The position numbers and the translations under genes were made by a program. Shown here piece after piece: positions 1 to 17,837 of a DNA stretch of 64,000 nucleotides. Each line of letters begins with the position of its first letter. The first letter of the stretch is position 1. Location of the stretch: the NCBI GenBank assembly GCA_003024785.1, contig PUQB01000874.1, positions 17,791-81,790 of the forward strand. Reading direction: 5' to 3'. The stretch is from Selaginella tamariscina. Lineage: Eukaryota > Streptophyta > Lycopodiopsida > Selaginellales > Selaginellaceae. A model generated the notes under the pieces. It was given only the letters and a program-made list of their open reading frames with translations. It was not told the origin of the DNA and did not search any database.

Positions 1-31
1 GTGTCTATACGTATGTATTGGTTTTGTATAG

Positions 32-489
32 AACTGGGCAGCACGCTCAGCAGTGATTATCGGGACTGGCGTTGGTCTGGGTTTTGCTGTATATGCATAC
101 TTCGGAAGACCTCCAATTGAAGGTAGAGTTTCCCAACGAAAACATAATAAATATGTTCTATGTGTAGCACTAGTTTACTTTTAAGTATATTAGAATGTAT
201 ATTAGTTTAATATTGGAAATTTATGGTGGCTTTCTCTTACTTGTTTTGCAGCAAGGAGTACTAATATTGCGCCAAAGCCGGTGAAGGTTACCGTCGGTGG
301 TCCGTTTAGCCTCTTAAACCAGGATGGTAAACCGGTTACTAACCAGGACTTCGTCGGAAACTGGTCCTTGATCTATATCGGATACACTCATTCCCCCGAA
401 GATTGTCCCAAGCAACTGCAAAAAATTGCCAAAGTCGTGCAACAATTCGGTGTGTCATAGCTCTCTCTCTCTCTCTCTCTCTCTGTCTG

Positions 490-548
<59 letters not shown>

Positions 549-1061
549 TTCTCTTCTCTCTCTCTCTTCTCTCTCCTCTCTCTCTCTCTCTCTATAATAT
601 ATTATATATATATATATATATATCCATTCGTGTCTAATGAGCTGACTTAAGGTATTATAACTTATGTTTTTTTAATGCAGAAGCAACTGGTAAAGTTGTG
701 CCGATATTCATCACTGCCGACCCGGAGCGTGACAGCACCGCACAGCTGAAGCAGTACCTGAGAGGTTATTCTAATCACTTAATAATGTTAGTTATAATTT
801 TTTATGAGTATATATTTTGAATAATGTGTTGTGTAAACAGAGTTTCATCCGAAGTATGTTGGGCTGGGGAGGCCAAGCGACGTGAGGTCCGTGCTTTGGA
901 AATTCCGTGCTTTTTTCCGGAAAACAGACGAGGACCGCAGTGACTACCTTGTGGAGCATTCATCGTGTCTGTGAGTGTCACACACAGATATCCATACGTA
1001 GATTGCATATTATATATGCACACCGAGAAACATATGAACACACAACACACACACACCACAG

Positions 1062-1108
<47 letters not shown>

Positions 1109-1113
1109 GAGAC

Positions 1114-1146
<33 letters not shown>

Positions 1147-1474
1147 GACAGAGACAGACAGACATATATATATATATATATTGTGTGGATGTATGTAGGT
1201 ACTTAATGAATACTAATATGGAATGTGTGCGGGTGTTTGGACCGGAGTATCACGTGAATGCTCTGGTGGAAGCAATCGACAAGGAATGGACAATACACTC
1301 CAAAGTACGTGCGTGTGCGTGTGCGTGCGTGCGTGAGTCTTTGAATATAGTTCTCTCTGTCACACAACATGCCCATTAGTGCCTACAAACATAATACACA
1401 TAAGCTTGCGTATGTATACATATGAGAGATACTAATTTTCTTCTGTGAATATGCAGCCACGTAGGGAAGAGTAG
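32..1474 (+). CDS. SCO1/HCC-type mitochondrial copper chaperone-like protein (5' end outside window)
   Basis: I assemble exons 32-122, 252-449, 681-764, 841-970, 1199-1304 and 1457-1474, all with GT-AG borders and consistent phase; the first exon(s) lie outside the window. The product has a membrane segment (IIGTGVGLGFAVYAYF) followed by a thioredoxin-like domain with GGPFSLLNQDGKPV, the DPERD motif (ITADPERDSTAQL) and YLMNTNMECVRVFG. SCO proteins sit in the mitochondrial inner membrane and help deliver copper to cytochrome c oxidase subunit II through a CxxxC motif and a distal His. Here the CxxxC site reads HSPEDCP, so the first Cys is Ser while the second Cys is kept; the distal His (VEHSSC) is also kept. 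This resembles the plant paralogue HCC2, which lost copper ligands and is linked to redox or stress roles. No frame breaks are seen. Family is secure; the HCC2-like role is inference. Confidence 0.88.
460..594. repeat. (CT)n microsatellite in SCO intron
   Basis: About 135 bp of CT dinucleotides with TGTCTG interruptions begins ten bases after the 5' splice site of the second visible SCO intron. A TA tract follows at 595-622. A serine/leucine-repeat reading frame across it is a by-product of the repeat. Confidence 0.95.
1066..1185. repeat. (GA)n/(GACA)n/(TA)n microsatellite in SCO intron
   Basis: GA repeat grading into GAGACA units and ending in a TA tract, filling much of the intron between the 841-970 and 1199-1304 exons. 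Confidence 0.95.
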
Positions 1475-1731
1475 TCGTATCCAGTGCCATCTGCAGTCAA
1501 CGTTTTTACCGTTGAATTTTTGCTCTTGTGAGGTGGCTTTGTAATATAGACCATTAGGTGTTGGACAATGTGGCAAATTATTAACCGTTGAAATAAAAAT
1601 GTGTTCAGGTCGTGGCAAAATCTTTACCGTTAGATTGTGTCTAGGGTTTTGGATGGCTATGGCGGACGAGAGAATGCGCGCAATTGCGTGATTTTCAGTT
1701 TTAAGCGGTGGTTTTCAGGTCGTAAGTGATA
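1475..1731 (+). promoter_or_regulatory. 257-bp compact intergenic/5' region between SCO and SERCA genes
   Basis: Only 257 bp separate the SCO stop from the SERCA start, so this stretch should carry both the SCO 3' end and the SERCA promoter or leader. It contains CTAGGGTTTT at about 1640 and a short upstream frame (ATG at about 1652, ending TGA after 12 codons). No TATA box is evident. Confidence 0.4.
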
Positions 1732-8955
<7,224 letters not shown>

Positions 8956-9794
8956 ACAAATATTTCTTTATTATTATTGTTTATCTTCAATTATTAACAT
9001 ATTGTTTAGTTAAATTTAGTTATAATTAGCATTAATTTATATGTGTATTATGATTATTATTATAATACCTCATGCAACATTAAGTTAATATTTTAAACTT
9101 ATATTATATAAAATTAGTCTTAATACTAAATTATTCACAAGGATAAGAGTGTCTGAACAAACATTTTTTTTCACCATTGGATATATCAAATTAATATTAA
9201 TATTAATATGTAAATTTATATTTATATTTTAAATTAATATTTTATTTTATATTTTATGTTACGCCTGACATTCTTATTCTGCTTTCTAAAAGATAGACAT
9301 GAATGTTATACGACAATAATTCCTGTAAAACATCAGCATCTCAATATCAATCAGTATAATGTACCACATATATTTAATAATCCATAGTTTTAATTAAAAC
9401 AGTTTAAATTTATTATATAATTCATAGTTTAAGTAAAGCAGTTTAAATTTATTATAAAATCCATAGTTTAAGTAAAACAGTTTAAATTCATATATAATCC
9501 AAGTGGTCTCTCGCAGTTTAATATGATCTTCATATTTATTAATTTATACATTAATAATTAATTAAAAGAAATTATTAATTAATACAGATGTTTAATATAT
9601 TTAATGAGATATATATCGCATTACGTGATACTGGACGCGATTGTTTCACATTACAATATACATAAAACATCACAGCCGACCACGTCCTCCATTTACATGA
9701 AGAACTGCACGTACTCCAGGCCTGCCTGCCACGTGTAATATCCACCAGTATATTCTCCACTATATAACAAGCATCACTTCACAAGTACCACATT
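8956..9794. other. AT-rich intergenic spacer with ~40-bp tandem repeat
   Basis: Non-coding AT-rich spacer between SERCA and USP. At 9381-9498 a unit close to CCATAGTTTAAGTAAAACAG followed by TTTAAATTTATTATA is repeated three times on a ~40-bp period. A TATA-like CTATATAAC lies at about 9760, ~35 bp before the USP start. I see no gene. Confidence 0.6.
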
Positions 9795-10293
9795 ATGGAG
9801 GAGCATAAGGAAAACACTAAAGAGAATGGAGTTTACGAGGAGGTTTATCCAAGGGGGAAAGGTAAATTAAACTATATAATTATATATTAAAAGAAATTTT
9901 TTCATGGTTTTTATTTTTTATTTAAATTTTTAATTTTTTTTAATTTTTATTTTAAATTATTTATTTTTTATTTATTTATTTATTTTTGAAGGTAACTTGT
10001 ATTAATAGCAACCGATGGAAGTGAAACAAGCTGTAAAGCACTTCAGTGGGCATTAAATAATTTAGTTTTCCGAAATGCGGAAAATGATATAGACTCTGAT
10101 GAGATTGTTCTGCTTCACGCACAGCAAATCCCTCCCGCAAACTGTAATCCAATGGGTATGTTAAAATTAAATATTTAATTCAATAAATATAAATAACATT
10201 TATTAAATAAATATTTACTAAATAATATTATTAATTTATTAATGTTTTTTAATTTAATTTTCTACATTTTATTACAGGAGTTACTACATCTGA
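9795..10293 (+). pseudogene. Truncated universal stress protein gene (left copy)
   Basis: Same start and first two exons (9795-9861, 9992-10155) as the intact USP gene at 23566-24645. Exon 2 has lost one A just after its acceptor, so translation stops after a few codons, and one Ser codon has become Cys. Exon 3 breaks off after about 16 bases and is replaced by telomere-type repeats. The remaining exons, including the ATP-binding loop, are absent, so this copy should be non-functional. Confidence 0.9.
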
Positions 10294-10427
10294 TACCTAA
10301 ACTTTAGGGTTTAGGGTTTAGGGTTAGGGTTTATTACAGGATTACTACATCTGATACCTAAACTTAGGGTTTAGGGTTTAGGGTTTATTACAGGAGTTAC
10401 TGCATCTAAACCCTAAACCCTAAACCA
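10270..10427. repeat. Interstitial telomere-type repeats interleaved with triplicated USP exon-3 border
   Basis: Blocks of TTTAGGG (10311-10332, 10371-10386) alternate with three copies of a ~38-bp piece of the USP intron/exon-3 border (TTATTACAGGAGTTACTACA and on). The last block flips to CCCTAAA orientation (10406-10426). The G-rich to C-rich order is that of a head-to-head telomere junction. Confidence 0.92.
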
Positions 10428-10429
10428 AG

Positions 10430-10612
10430 GTGTACCACATCATCGCACACATCAGCAGCCACAACATCGCACACGTCATCGTAGATGACGTGGCTGATGA
10501 CGTGTGCGATGATGTGTTGGTGATGTATGCGATGACGTAGTTGGTGACGTATTCGATGACGTGGATGCTGAGGTGGTATATGACGTGAAGGCTGAGGTCC
10601 ACGTTGTTTGGG
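10430..10612. repeat. Imperfect hairpin and degenerate TGATGACGT minisatellite
   Basis: CACATCATCGCACAC at about 10437 is the exact reverse complement of GTGTGCGATGATGTG at about 10502, giving a long stem. To its right, variants of GATGACGT recur every 9-20 bp to about 10590. No protein-coding reading is convincing. Confidence 0.7.
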
Positions 10613-10705
10613 CTCGAACACTGACTTTGCACCCAATGGACCATGTAATAGAATCTTTAATCTAACGGGAGTTAAAACAGTCGTCAAACTCTATTTATAT
10701 ACCAT

Positions 10706-12022
10706 GTGCCTTTTCGTAATGCCCTGTTTAGTATTTTAGGGCATCGCTCAGCTGATCGTCATTCACGGCTCGCGTTTAGCAATCCGTGCTGCCGAGGTAG
10801 GAGGTCGTTGAGAAATTGCCTGTCAGAGCTAGGGCAATTAGGGTTTCTTGCGCAAATGGAGTATTGTGCGGTTCGAGGGCCATTCAATCCCCTGCTGGAC
10901 TCACATATACAGCGATTCGATGTGCACAAGGATGTAACTCGCGACCTCACGATCGCTGCACTTCATGATGGATACGTGGGAATGGATCGAGAGGGCACTG
11001 GGGTTGATGTGTTTCTGATTTCGATTCATCAGTGCACAAGTTATTCCTTGTGCGAACCAAATTCCTTGTGGAGTATATACTGGAGGAGCTGGGACAAGCC
11101 TTTACTAGCAGAAGACATCAAGGCTGCTCTGGAAGCTGCCTTCCAGAGGTGAATGCTTCATTCTAATTTTAATTATAACTTAAGCGCTGTTTCAGGGTGG
11201 ACGAGCAAGTGAAAGGTCTAGCTGAGAGGCTGGACTTCCATGGCCTGCAGTGTTTCTGGCGACAAAGTTTAACAGCGTGGTGGTTATTGTTCATGACGGA
11301 TGGGTCTACACTGCTGGGGATACGGACGCGCATGTATTCCTTGCGAGGAGGTCAGAACCCTTTTATTTGACCTCTAGTGATCACCAGTTTTTTCGATCCA
11401 GAAGCAATGGAGAGTGAAGAGGTCCCTAAATATGGAAGTGATGAGCCCATCCTGTTCTATTTTCATCAGGTGATGTGTTATGTGCACATTGCGAGTCTCT
11501 TGCTCACGGTTTTTTTTTTTTCAGAACGTGTACAATCCCGCAGATGAGTGTCTAGTGATCGGCTCCAAGAGCATATGGCAGTACGTTCGGGAGACGGACT
11601 ACATGCTACCGATCCTTCAGAGCCGCATAGATGTTGAGGTGCGTACTTTGTTATAACATATGCTCCATGCAAATGCATCGTTTTATCAGGGCCTGAAGGA
11701 GGCGTGTAAATCCATAGTTGGACCATTCGAGGACGTAAGCAAAATCCTTATAGTAATCACGCTTCAAAAGCACGCCCACAAACCCAAGGGTCCTCGGTTG
11801 GATGAATCCAAGTTGCAGGAGATCCTCCTAGACACCGGATGGCTAGATGTTGGTAGGATCTGTTCGTTCGCAGATAACCCGGAGGGTAGCGTCATCAGCG
11901 ATCCTCTGCGGTTCTTGCTACCATACGGTAAGGCTCGGGATTTCTTTTCCCTGTGGTTGCTCACTATTGATTTCTCCAGTGAATGGCAGGAAGCAAGATC
12001 CTCTTCCGCAGACGTCTCGTGA
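10706..12022 (+). CDS. Unrecognised multi-exon gene with frame breaks
   Basis: First exon 10706-11149 is open for 148 codons and ends at a plausible donor (AG/GTGAAT). Further exons follow GT-AG borders: 11197 to about 11468 (frame breaks near 11266 and 11390), 11525-11638, and 11689 to a stop near 12020. The exon boundaries CAT-CAG/GTGATG, TTTCAG/AACGTG, GTTGAG/GTGCGT and TATCAG/GGCCTG look genuine. Two segments share a short theme (LHDGYVGMDREGTGVDVFL and VHDGWVYTAGDTDAHVFLA), suggesting an internal repeat. I recognise no domain. It lies inside the ~10-kb insertion, so it is either cargo or a captured host gene. Function unknown; exon joins are moderately sure. Confidence 0.45.
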
Positions 12023-13565
12023 GTACTATGTTTTTCATTGCATCCAAGAACCCTGCGCAGAGGATGAAATTGAAATTTCATCCTCTCTTTATTGAGCATT
12101 TATGTTCCACTTTTTCCAATTTCTCCTCTAGGAATACACTAAAACTCTTCTTTATTAATGTTGTCTTTCACTAAGTATAACCTCTTGTTAAGTTTATACA
12201 TGTAACCTCTTTTTGTACATATCTTTGTTACACATTCTTATCACCATCATCGTTCTCGTCCAAAACAATATGTTCTCTTCATTCACAAGGTGTATTGGCA
12301 CACGAACACAAAAATATATATGTTCTATGTCTATATGTGTGTTGCATACACACATATATATGTGAATACATCAAATGTGCGTGGAGGCTATCCATGATGG
12401 CGTTTCATGATAAACTTGAAAACTTTGCTGCAACCATTCTTGTCCCGTTAATGTAATCCACAACTTCATATAAGTCATCATAGATATACACCGTCTTGTA
12501 TGGAGAGCCCTAGTATATGACTTTAATGACTTTAATGGGATTCTTGGGAATTCACCAATGCCAAGTTCCCCTTTTCTAGTTTCTAATGGGTTGGCCCCTT
12601 GGATGCTTGAAACATAATCAATTCATGTTTAGGAATCTATTATGAGATACAACATTCATCACAAACAAGGGTGTGTATATATACATATAGGATGGCACCA
12701 ACACTCAAATGTTTACACACACATAGTGTATATATGTACAAACTAGAAGAAATAGGATTCTCTAAGAATGCAACACACACGCACAGAGAGGCAGAGAGAG
12801 AGTTACAATATAACAAGCCCAAGTATCAACATCACTAGACCATGATAAACAATGCCGTCCATGTTCTTTCCACTGCGTATTATTATAGAACATCAACACA
12901 CACACAGAAATACGCCGCACTTGTAGCGGTGTGCATTTCCACTAGATCCAGTGTACATGAATGTATCGCCACCATCTCGGTCATCTGCATAACCACTAGA
13001 AAAGACTATGCTCATTGCAACGTTGACACCCTTGTCAATAAATAGCAATTATTTGACCGAAACATCCACGACGGTGTTATCTACAATGGCTTACATGAAA
13101 TTGTGGATTACAACAACGAAGAATGGCTGCAAAGTTTTCAAGTTTATCATAAACGCTGTCCTGGACAGCCTCCACACGGGGTCTCGGCGAGGCTTTGGAA
13201 TATTCTAGTATATTCAAGGATATTCTAGGTATATTCTAGCATATTCTGGAATATTCTCAAGAATATTTTTTGATATAAGTTTTTTTAATATGCCGAACTA
13301 GCTTAATATTTGCGGACCAACAAATAAATCATTTAAATTTTTTTGAATTTTTTTGAATACTTTATCAAAAAGTTCAATAAGTTATTATTCAAACAAAGCA
13401 TTTTTATTTATCTTTGTAGCATCGGTGGGTCATGAACTCTGCTGCAATTGACCAGCAAATGGTGAACCTCCATCTCATTGAGTGATCACCTTTGTAGAAA
13501 GTATGTGATGTCCGGGTTTCAAGCCAAGCACACGGCTATAAATGGAGTACATGTGTACACATGGG
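12023..13565. other. Non-coding stretch
   Basis: AT-rich DNA with short CA/TA tracts (12340-12370, 12665-12790). A cluster of TATTCTAG/GAATATTC-like words occurs at 13195-13265; similar words recur at about 15357, 24710, 44415 and 55140. I see no gene. Confidence 0.5.
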
Positions 13566-14905
13566 TTATAACTTTTGCTCTTTTGAAAGGTAAAACAATT
13601 GCATGTAGGATAAGTATTCGTCTGTGCTCACTCGACCTAAAAACGTCTTGGCCTTGTGAAATTCTTCTGTTGTTCCTTGGACATTTTTTTTTAGAGTTCG
13701 GACCATGCGTCCTTCGAAAGGTGGAATTGTTATAGATTCAACTCCATATGGTGGTGATGGTGTTTTGACCTTTTGACCCTCATCTACTCTTCCTGCCATC
13801 TGTAAACCTTCGATAACAAAGCCTGCATCCTGTAGTTCTCTGACCTCCTCACTTGTCAGCTTTGTTTCCTTAAGCACAGGTGGTGTTGGAATTCTTGATT
13901 GAAGAATTTTGCCATTTGGCCGCGTGAAACACCTTGAATCTCTTAAGCAGAACCACATCATCTGTTGTACATACTCCTCATTCCCCAAGGCATCATTGTA
14001 CATTCATTTTCCGTAGAATCCTGGTGCTAGCACTCTGCTTGGATAATCGATTGGTTTTCCACATAGAGCAATTCCTTCCTAATTCATCCCCAAACACTTA
14101 ACCTTATTGGATGCTCCGATTCGTCTGATGGCCCACTTCTATTTGTGCAATTCTCTCTCCAAAACCTCTTCGAACCTTAACCTCTTTCTTCTGTTGTTTT
14201 GGACCACCGCTCTGTGTACTCTATATCATGTCTGTGTGAACGTCGAGCATCAGACTGTTCTGTTCCTGTGACTGTTCTCCTAATAGTTTGCACTCGAATG
14301 TTAGTGGTACTCGTGAACTCCGGGCTGGTCAAGTGTTCCTCGTCTTCACTAGATTGATAATTGTTGATGGAGATACACTTTCCCCTCAGAGAGTTTGTGT
14401 TGCACTCGTTTTAACAGAGTTTCCTTCGAAGAACCTGACCTGTATACCTCCCTTCTATTGCCACTTTCACCTTCGCACTCTGCATAACTGCATTGGTGAG
14501 GTCTAACATTGTCGCCTCTCGCGTGAATCACTTCCGCATTGCTCGTAGTTGGAAAAGCTCGCGAAGTCCTTCTTTTCATGTCTCCCAGTTCCGCCATGGA
14601 GATGTGGTCCTCATGCCTGATCCACCAAGACAGCCATGTCTTCAAAGCACGAATGTTTGACGCTCGTCCTTCCCAAAAAGACTCGAGAATTGCTAGTTGT
14701 TCTTTCTTAGATTGTTCATTCAGTGCTGCAGGCCAGGCACGAGCAAGCTTCATGTGTTCTTCGCGATGTTCTTCTGCGATCCATTTCTTTGTCACCTGAC
14801 GCACGGATTGCATAAAGTGAAACAGACAGCTTCTTTCCCTCCTTTCATCTTTGCTCGTTGTTGAATACTTGGCGCAAGGCTATCCATATCGCTCCAGCCT
14901 CATCT
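13566..14905 (-). mobile_element. MULE-like transposase fragment (inverted copy)
   Basis: On the minus strand this encodes the C-terminal half of the same Mutator-like transposase found at 17838-20333 (shared QVTKKWIAEEHREEHMKL and NEQSKK, FWEGRASNI). It extends about 100 codons past the point where the other copy is cut, through a region rich in Glu and Lys ending SKEQKL. It lacks the N-terminal zinc domain. Frame breaks split it into at least two frames. The two copies form an inverted repeat of about 1 kb. Confidence 0.75.
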
Positions 14906-16560
14906 GAAGTACTTTGCTTGTCTATCCTAATAGAAGTTTGTACAGGATGATGATTCAACCGAAGAGTGTTCGACTCATGCAACTTTTGATCGAGCGTCTC
15001 AGTAGACCTGGCGACCTTGTCTGGATATTAGTTCCAGAACCGGATCATCGTTGTTAGCTGCCCTCAAGCTCGGAAGAAATATTATAGGAACCGAGAAGAG
15101 TTTTGAACTCTCTAGGTTGGCAATAAACAAGCTCACAGAGAACATTCGAATTAGAGGAAATACCAACTTAGACACCTCCACGTCCAAGCCTAGCTGGTGG
15201 TTCAAGAACTGCAGCTTTGCTTAAGATGAAGAAGAAACTTTAGCTAGTGTGTATTGAGTAATAAATTAAACTAATATAAAAAAAGAATAAGGCAGAAATA
15301 CAACTGTTTTACTTGAAATTTTTTTTTGCCAATTAAGGCCAATACTGCTGGCTTGAAGGAATATTCTAGAATATTCGAGCCCAGGCCTCATGGGCTCCAG
15401 AATGGCGGCACTCCCTCCACACACACCTCACTTTGCCCAATGTATTCCATTGAAGTGAGTAGTTGCCACATACACACACATATAGATATAGAGCGTGTTT
15501 GTGTGCACGTACACCTCTATCTATAGCACAAATTAATATCTATTTGTATGAGCATAAGCTGTGTGTGTGCGTGTGTGCGTGTGTGCATGTGTGTGTGAGA
15601 GAGAGGGGTTAAAAAACTCATATTGGGACAGTTAACATATTTACATGCGTCCATTCCACTTGGCGTGGGTGTTGCGCAAGACAAGACATTGAGTAGCCCC
15701 GCTGGCAACCAAGCAAGGTCGATGTGGTGCGAGGAGCCTTCTGTAGACCATGTGGTCGGTGCAGTCTCCCCCGGCCCCTATCCACCCCCTATATCACTAG
15801 GCAACCCTCGAGAAGACACATACATAGAGACATGCTAAAGAAAGTGAGATAAGCAATCACATGAGTTAACAATAACTCATCAACATAATTAATTACATTT
15901 TCTGTGCACGCTCCTCCCCCATGTACCTATAAAACACAAAAACTCATGTGCGTGTGTGTGTACCTCCCAAACATCATGAAGGTGGCTTGTGGGTTAGTTC
16001 CTGAGCAGGAGTAGATCTGTCCACAAGACGTAGATAGTCCGAATCAACAACATGACCAACACGGCAGCTACCATGGTCAGATTGTAGGGCGAGTGATGCG
16101 AAGTACTCTGAGTAGCTCTCTTAGAAGAACCCTAAACAGATCACACCCAAGGAGTGGGAGCAAGTCAAAATGGCAAAGTTGAAGCCTCTACTCGTGATGT
16201 TACACTCCTACAGCACCGTACCTGGATGCTGCTTAACACCTTAAAGCACACTAGCTCACCAATTGAACTTCACTCCCAAAAGTTGTTGTCACTCTCCAAA
16301 ATTAGGGTCTTCCTAATTAGGGCCTCCCTAAAACGTGATTAGCTTAAGCATGAGATCATTCACGGTTAACTTTTGACCAAGACCATGGACCAATGTCCAG
16401 CTGTAACATTCCTTCCCCTTTGGAAGAATTCCTTATCCTCAAGAACAAATTGTGTACACTTTGCAAAGATTTACGTCGACGATTTTCTTTAAAAAAGTTG
16501 CTTTAGACATAGACTTCTCTGACTCTTCAAGTGAGTGTACTAATACTTCTGCACATACAA
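14906..16560. other. Degenerate transposon-derived DNA, no clear gene
   Basis: Between the MULE fragment and the Ty3/gypsy fragment. It holds a GAATATTCTAGAATATTCGAG cluster near 15357, CA/GT tracts at 15470-15605 and a run ending near 16400 (CAATTGAACTTCACTCCC region). No confident reading frame or repeat boundary is seen. Confidence 0.4.
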
Positions 16561-16564
16561 GGGC

Positions 16565-17440
16565 CCTCTTTAGTTGACTCACATGAAACATAGGAGTAGT
16601 TGCACTCCCTTAGGCAACCTCAACTTATAAGCCACAACATTGATCTTCTCAGTGATCTCGTATGGACCAGCATACCGAGGACTTAGCTTCTCACACTTCC
16701 AGTCCTGTAATGCTTCAATGAGGAAGCAAAGATGACTCGCACAAACACTTTGTCTCCTACATTGAATTGTTTGTAAGTGCACTTCTCATCATCTAGCCTT
16801 TTAGCTCGGTCCTTTGCCTTAAGCAAATTCTTTCGACACATCAAAAGTATCTCATCTATCTCCATAGCCAAGCTATGAGCTTCGACATCCTCTCTCACCA
16901 CTTCCCAGCATATTCCAACATCTACTGGAGATCGAGGATGTATGTCTTTGTAAGCATAGAATGGACTACATTTCAAAGAGCTATGTTTATTGTTATTATA
17001 AGCAAACTCAGCCAAAGGCAAGAACTTGTCCCCCTGTCCTTGCTTCTCAGCCACATAGGTTCTTAATATATCCTCTAGAACCTAGTTCACACGCTCAATC
17101 TAGCCATTTAACTGCGAGTGATCTCCACTACTAAAATTCACCTTAGTGCCGAGTCCTCTACAGAACTTCAACCAAAATGCCGAAGTGAATTTGTTGTCTT
17201 TGTCACTAACAATATTCTCTAGCATCCCATGCTCATGATACACCTGCATTAGATACACCAATGCAAGCTCTTTCGTTATTACATTCTTCTTCAAAGGAAT
17301 GAACTTAGCATACTTGCTCAAACGATCAACAATGACCCACATTGCTCATTGCAACACAGTGTCCTTGGAAGATGTGTAATAAAATCCATAGAGATACTCT
17401 CCCATCTTCCTTGAGGCACTTCCAAAGGCATCAGCAGTCT
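16565..17440 (-). mobile_element. Ty3/gypsy integrase fragment
   Basis: Minus-strand segments carry typical Ty3/gypsy integrase-core signatures in order: VIVDRLSKYAKFIPLKK, SDKDNKFTSAFW, then LAEFAYNNNKHSS, and finally the post-core KLSPRYAGPYEITEKI. Frame breaks separate the pieces. No RT, protease or LTR is found nearby, so this is a remnant nested between the two MULE fragments. Confidence 0.82.
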
Positions 17441-17837
17441 AGGTTAGAAGAGATTTCAGATTTCAGATCTGAGATAGAAAAAACCCTAGCTGCAATGGAA
17501 ACAGTAAACCCTATCTACCAAAAAACCCTAGCCACAATGAAAATAGTAAACCCTACGGAATAAATGTGGCATTAAAATTTAGGGTTAATTTTAAAATATG
17601 TGAATCATTGGTAAAGGTGAAGATATTTCATATCATAAAAGGTAATAATTAAATTACATCGGTGATACTAGAAAGGACAGCATTAAGAACACTATGAGCT
17701 GGTTAGCGTAGAATTAATTATATATAAAAGTGTGTCCACGTTTATTATCAACGATTATAATTTTTTTTTCGCTAACGAGAGTGTGTTTGATCTTTTACTT
17801 TGCTTTCCTAAACCACTGAGCTTTCTCTTTGCGTTGT
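17441..17837. other. Short non-coding stretch with AAACCCTAG words
   Basis: Contains several AAACCCTA/AAACCCTAG words between 17480 and 17560 in a loose ~45-bp repeat (GCAATGGAAACAGTAAACCC and variants). Otherwise AT-rich with no gene. Confidence 0.45.

Noticed and set aside
403-1206. Ser/Leu-rich and Arg/Glu-rich open frames
   Set aside because: Translations of CT and GA microsatellites inside SCO introns.
13566-14003. Independent host gene on the minus strand
   Set aside because: Its N-terminal part matches the end of the MULE transposase at 20215-20333, so it is the C-terminal part of the same element family.
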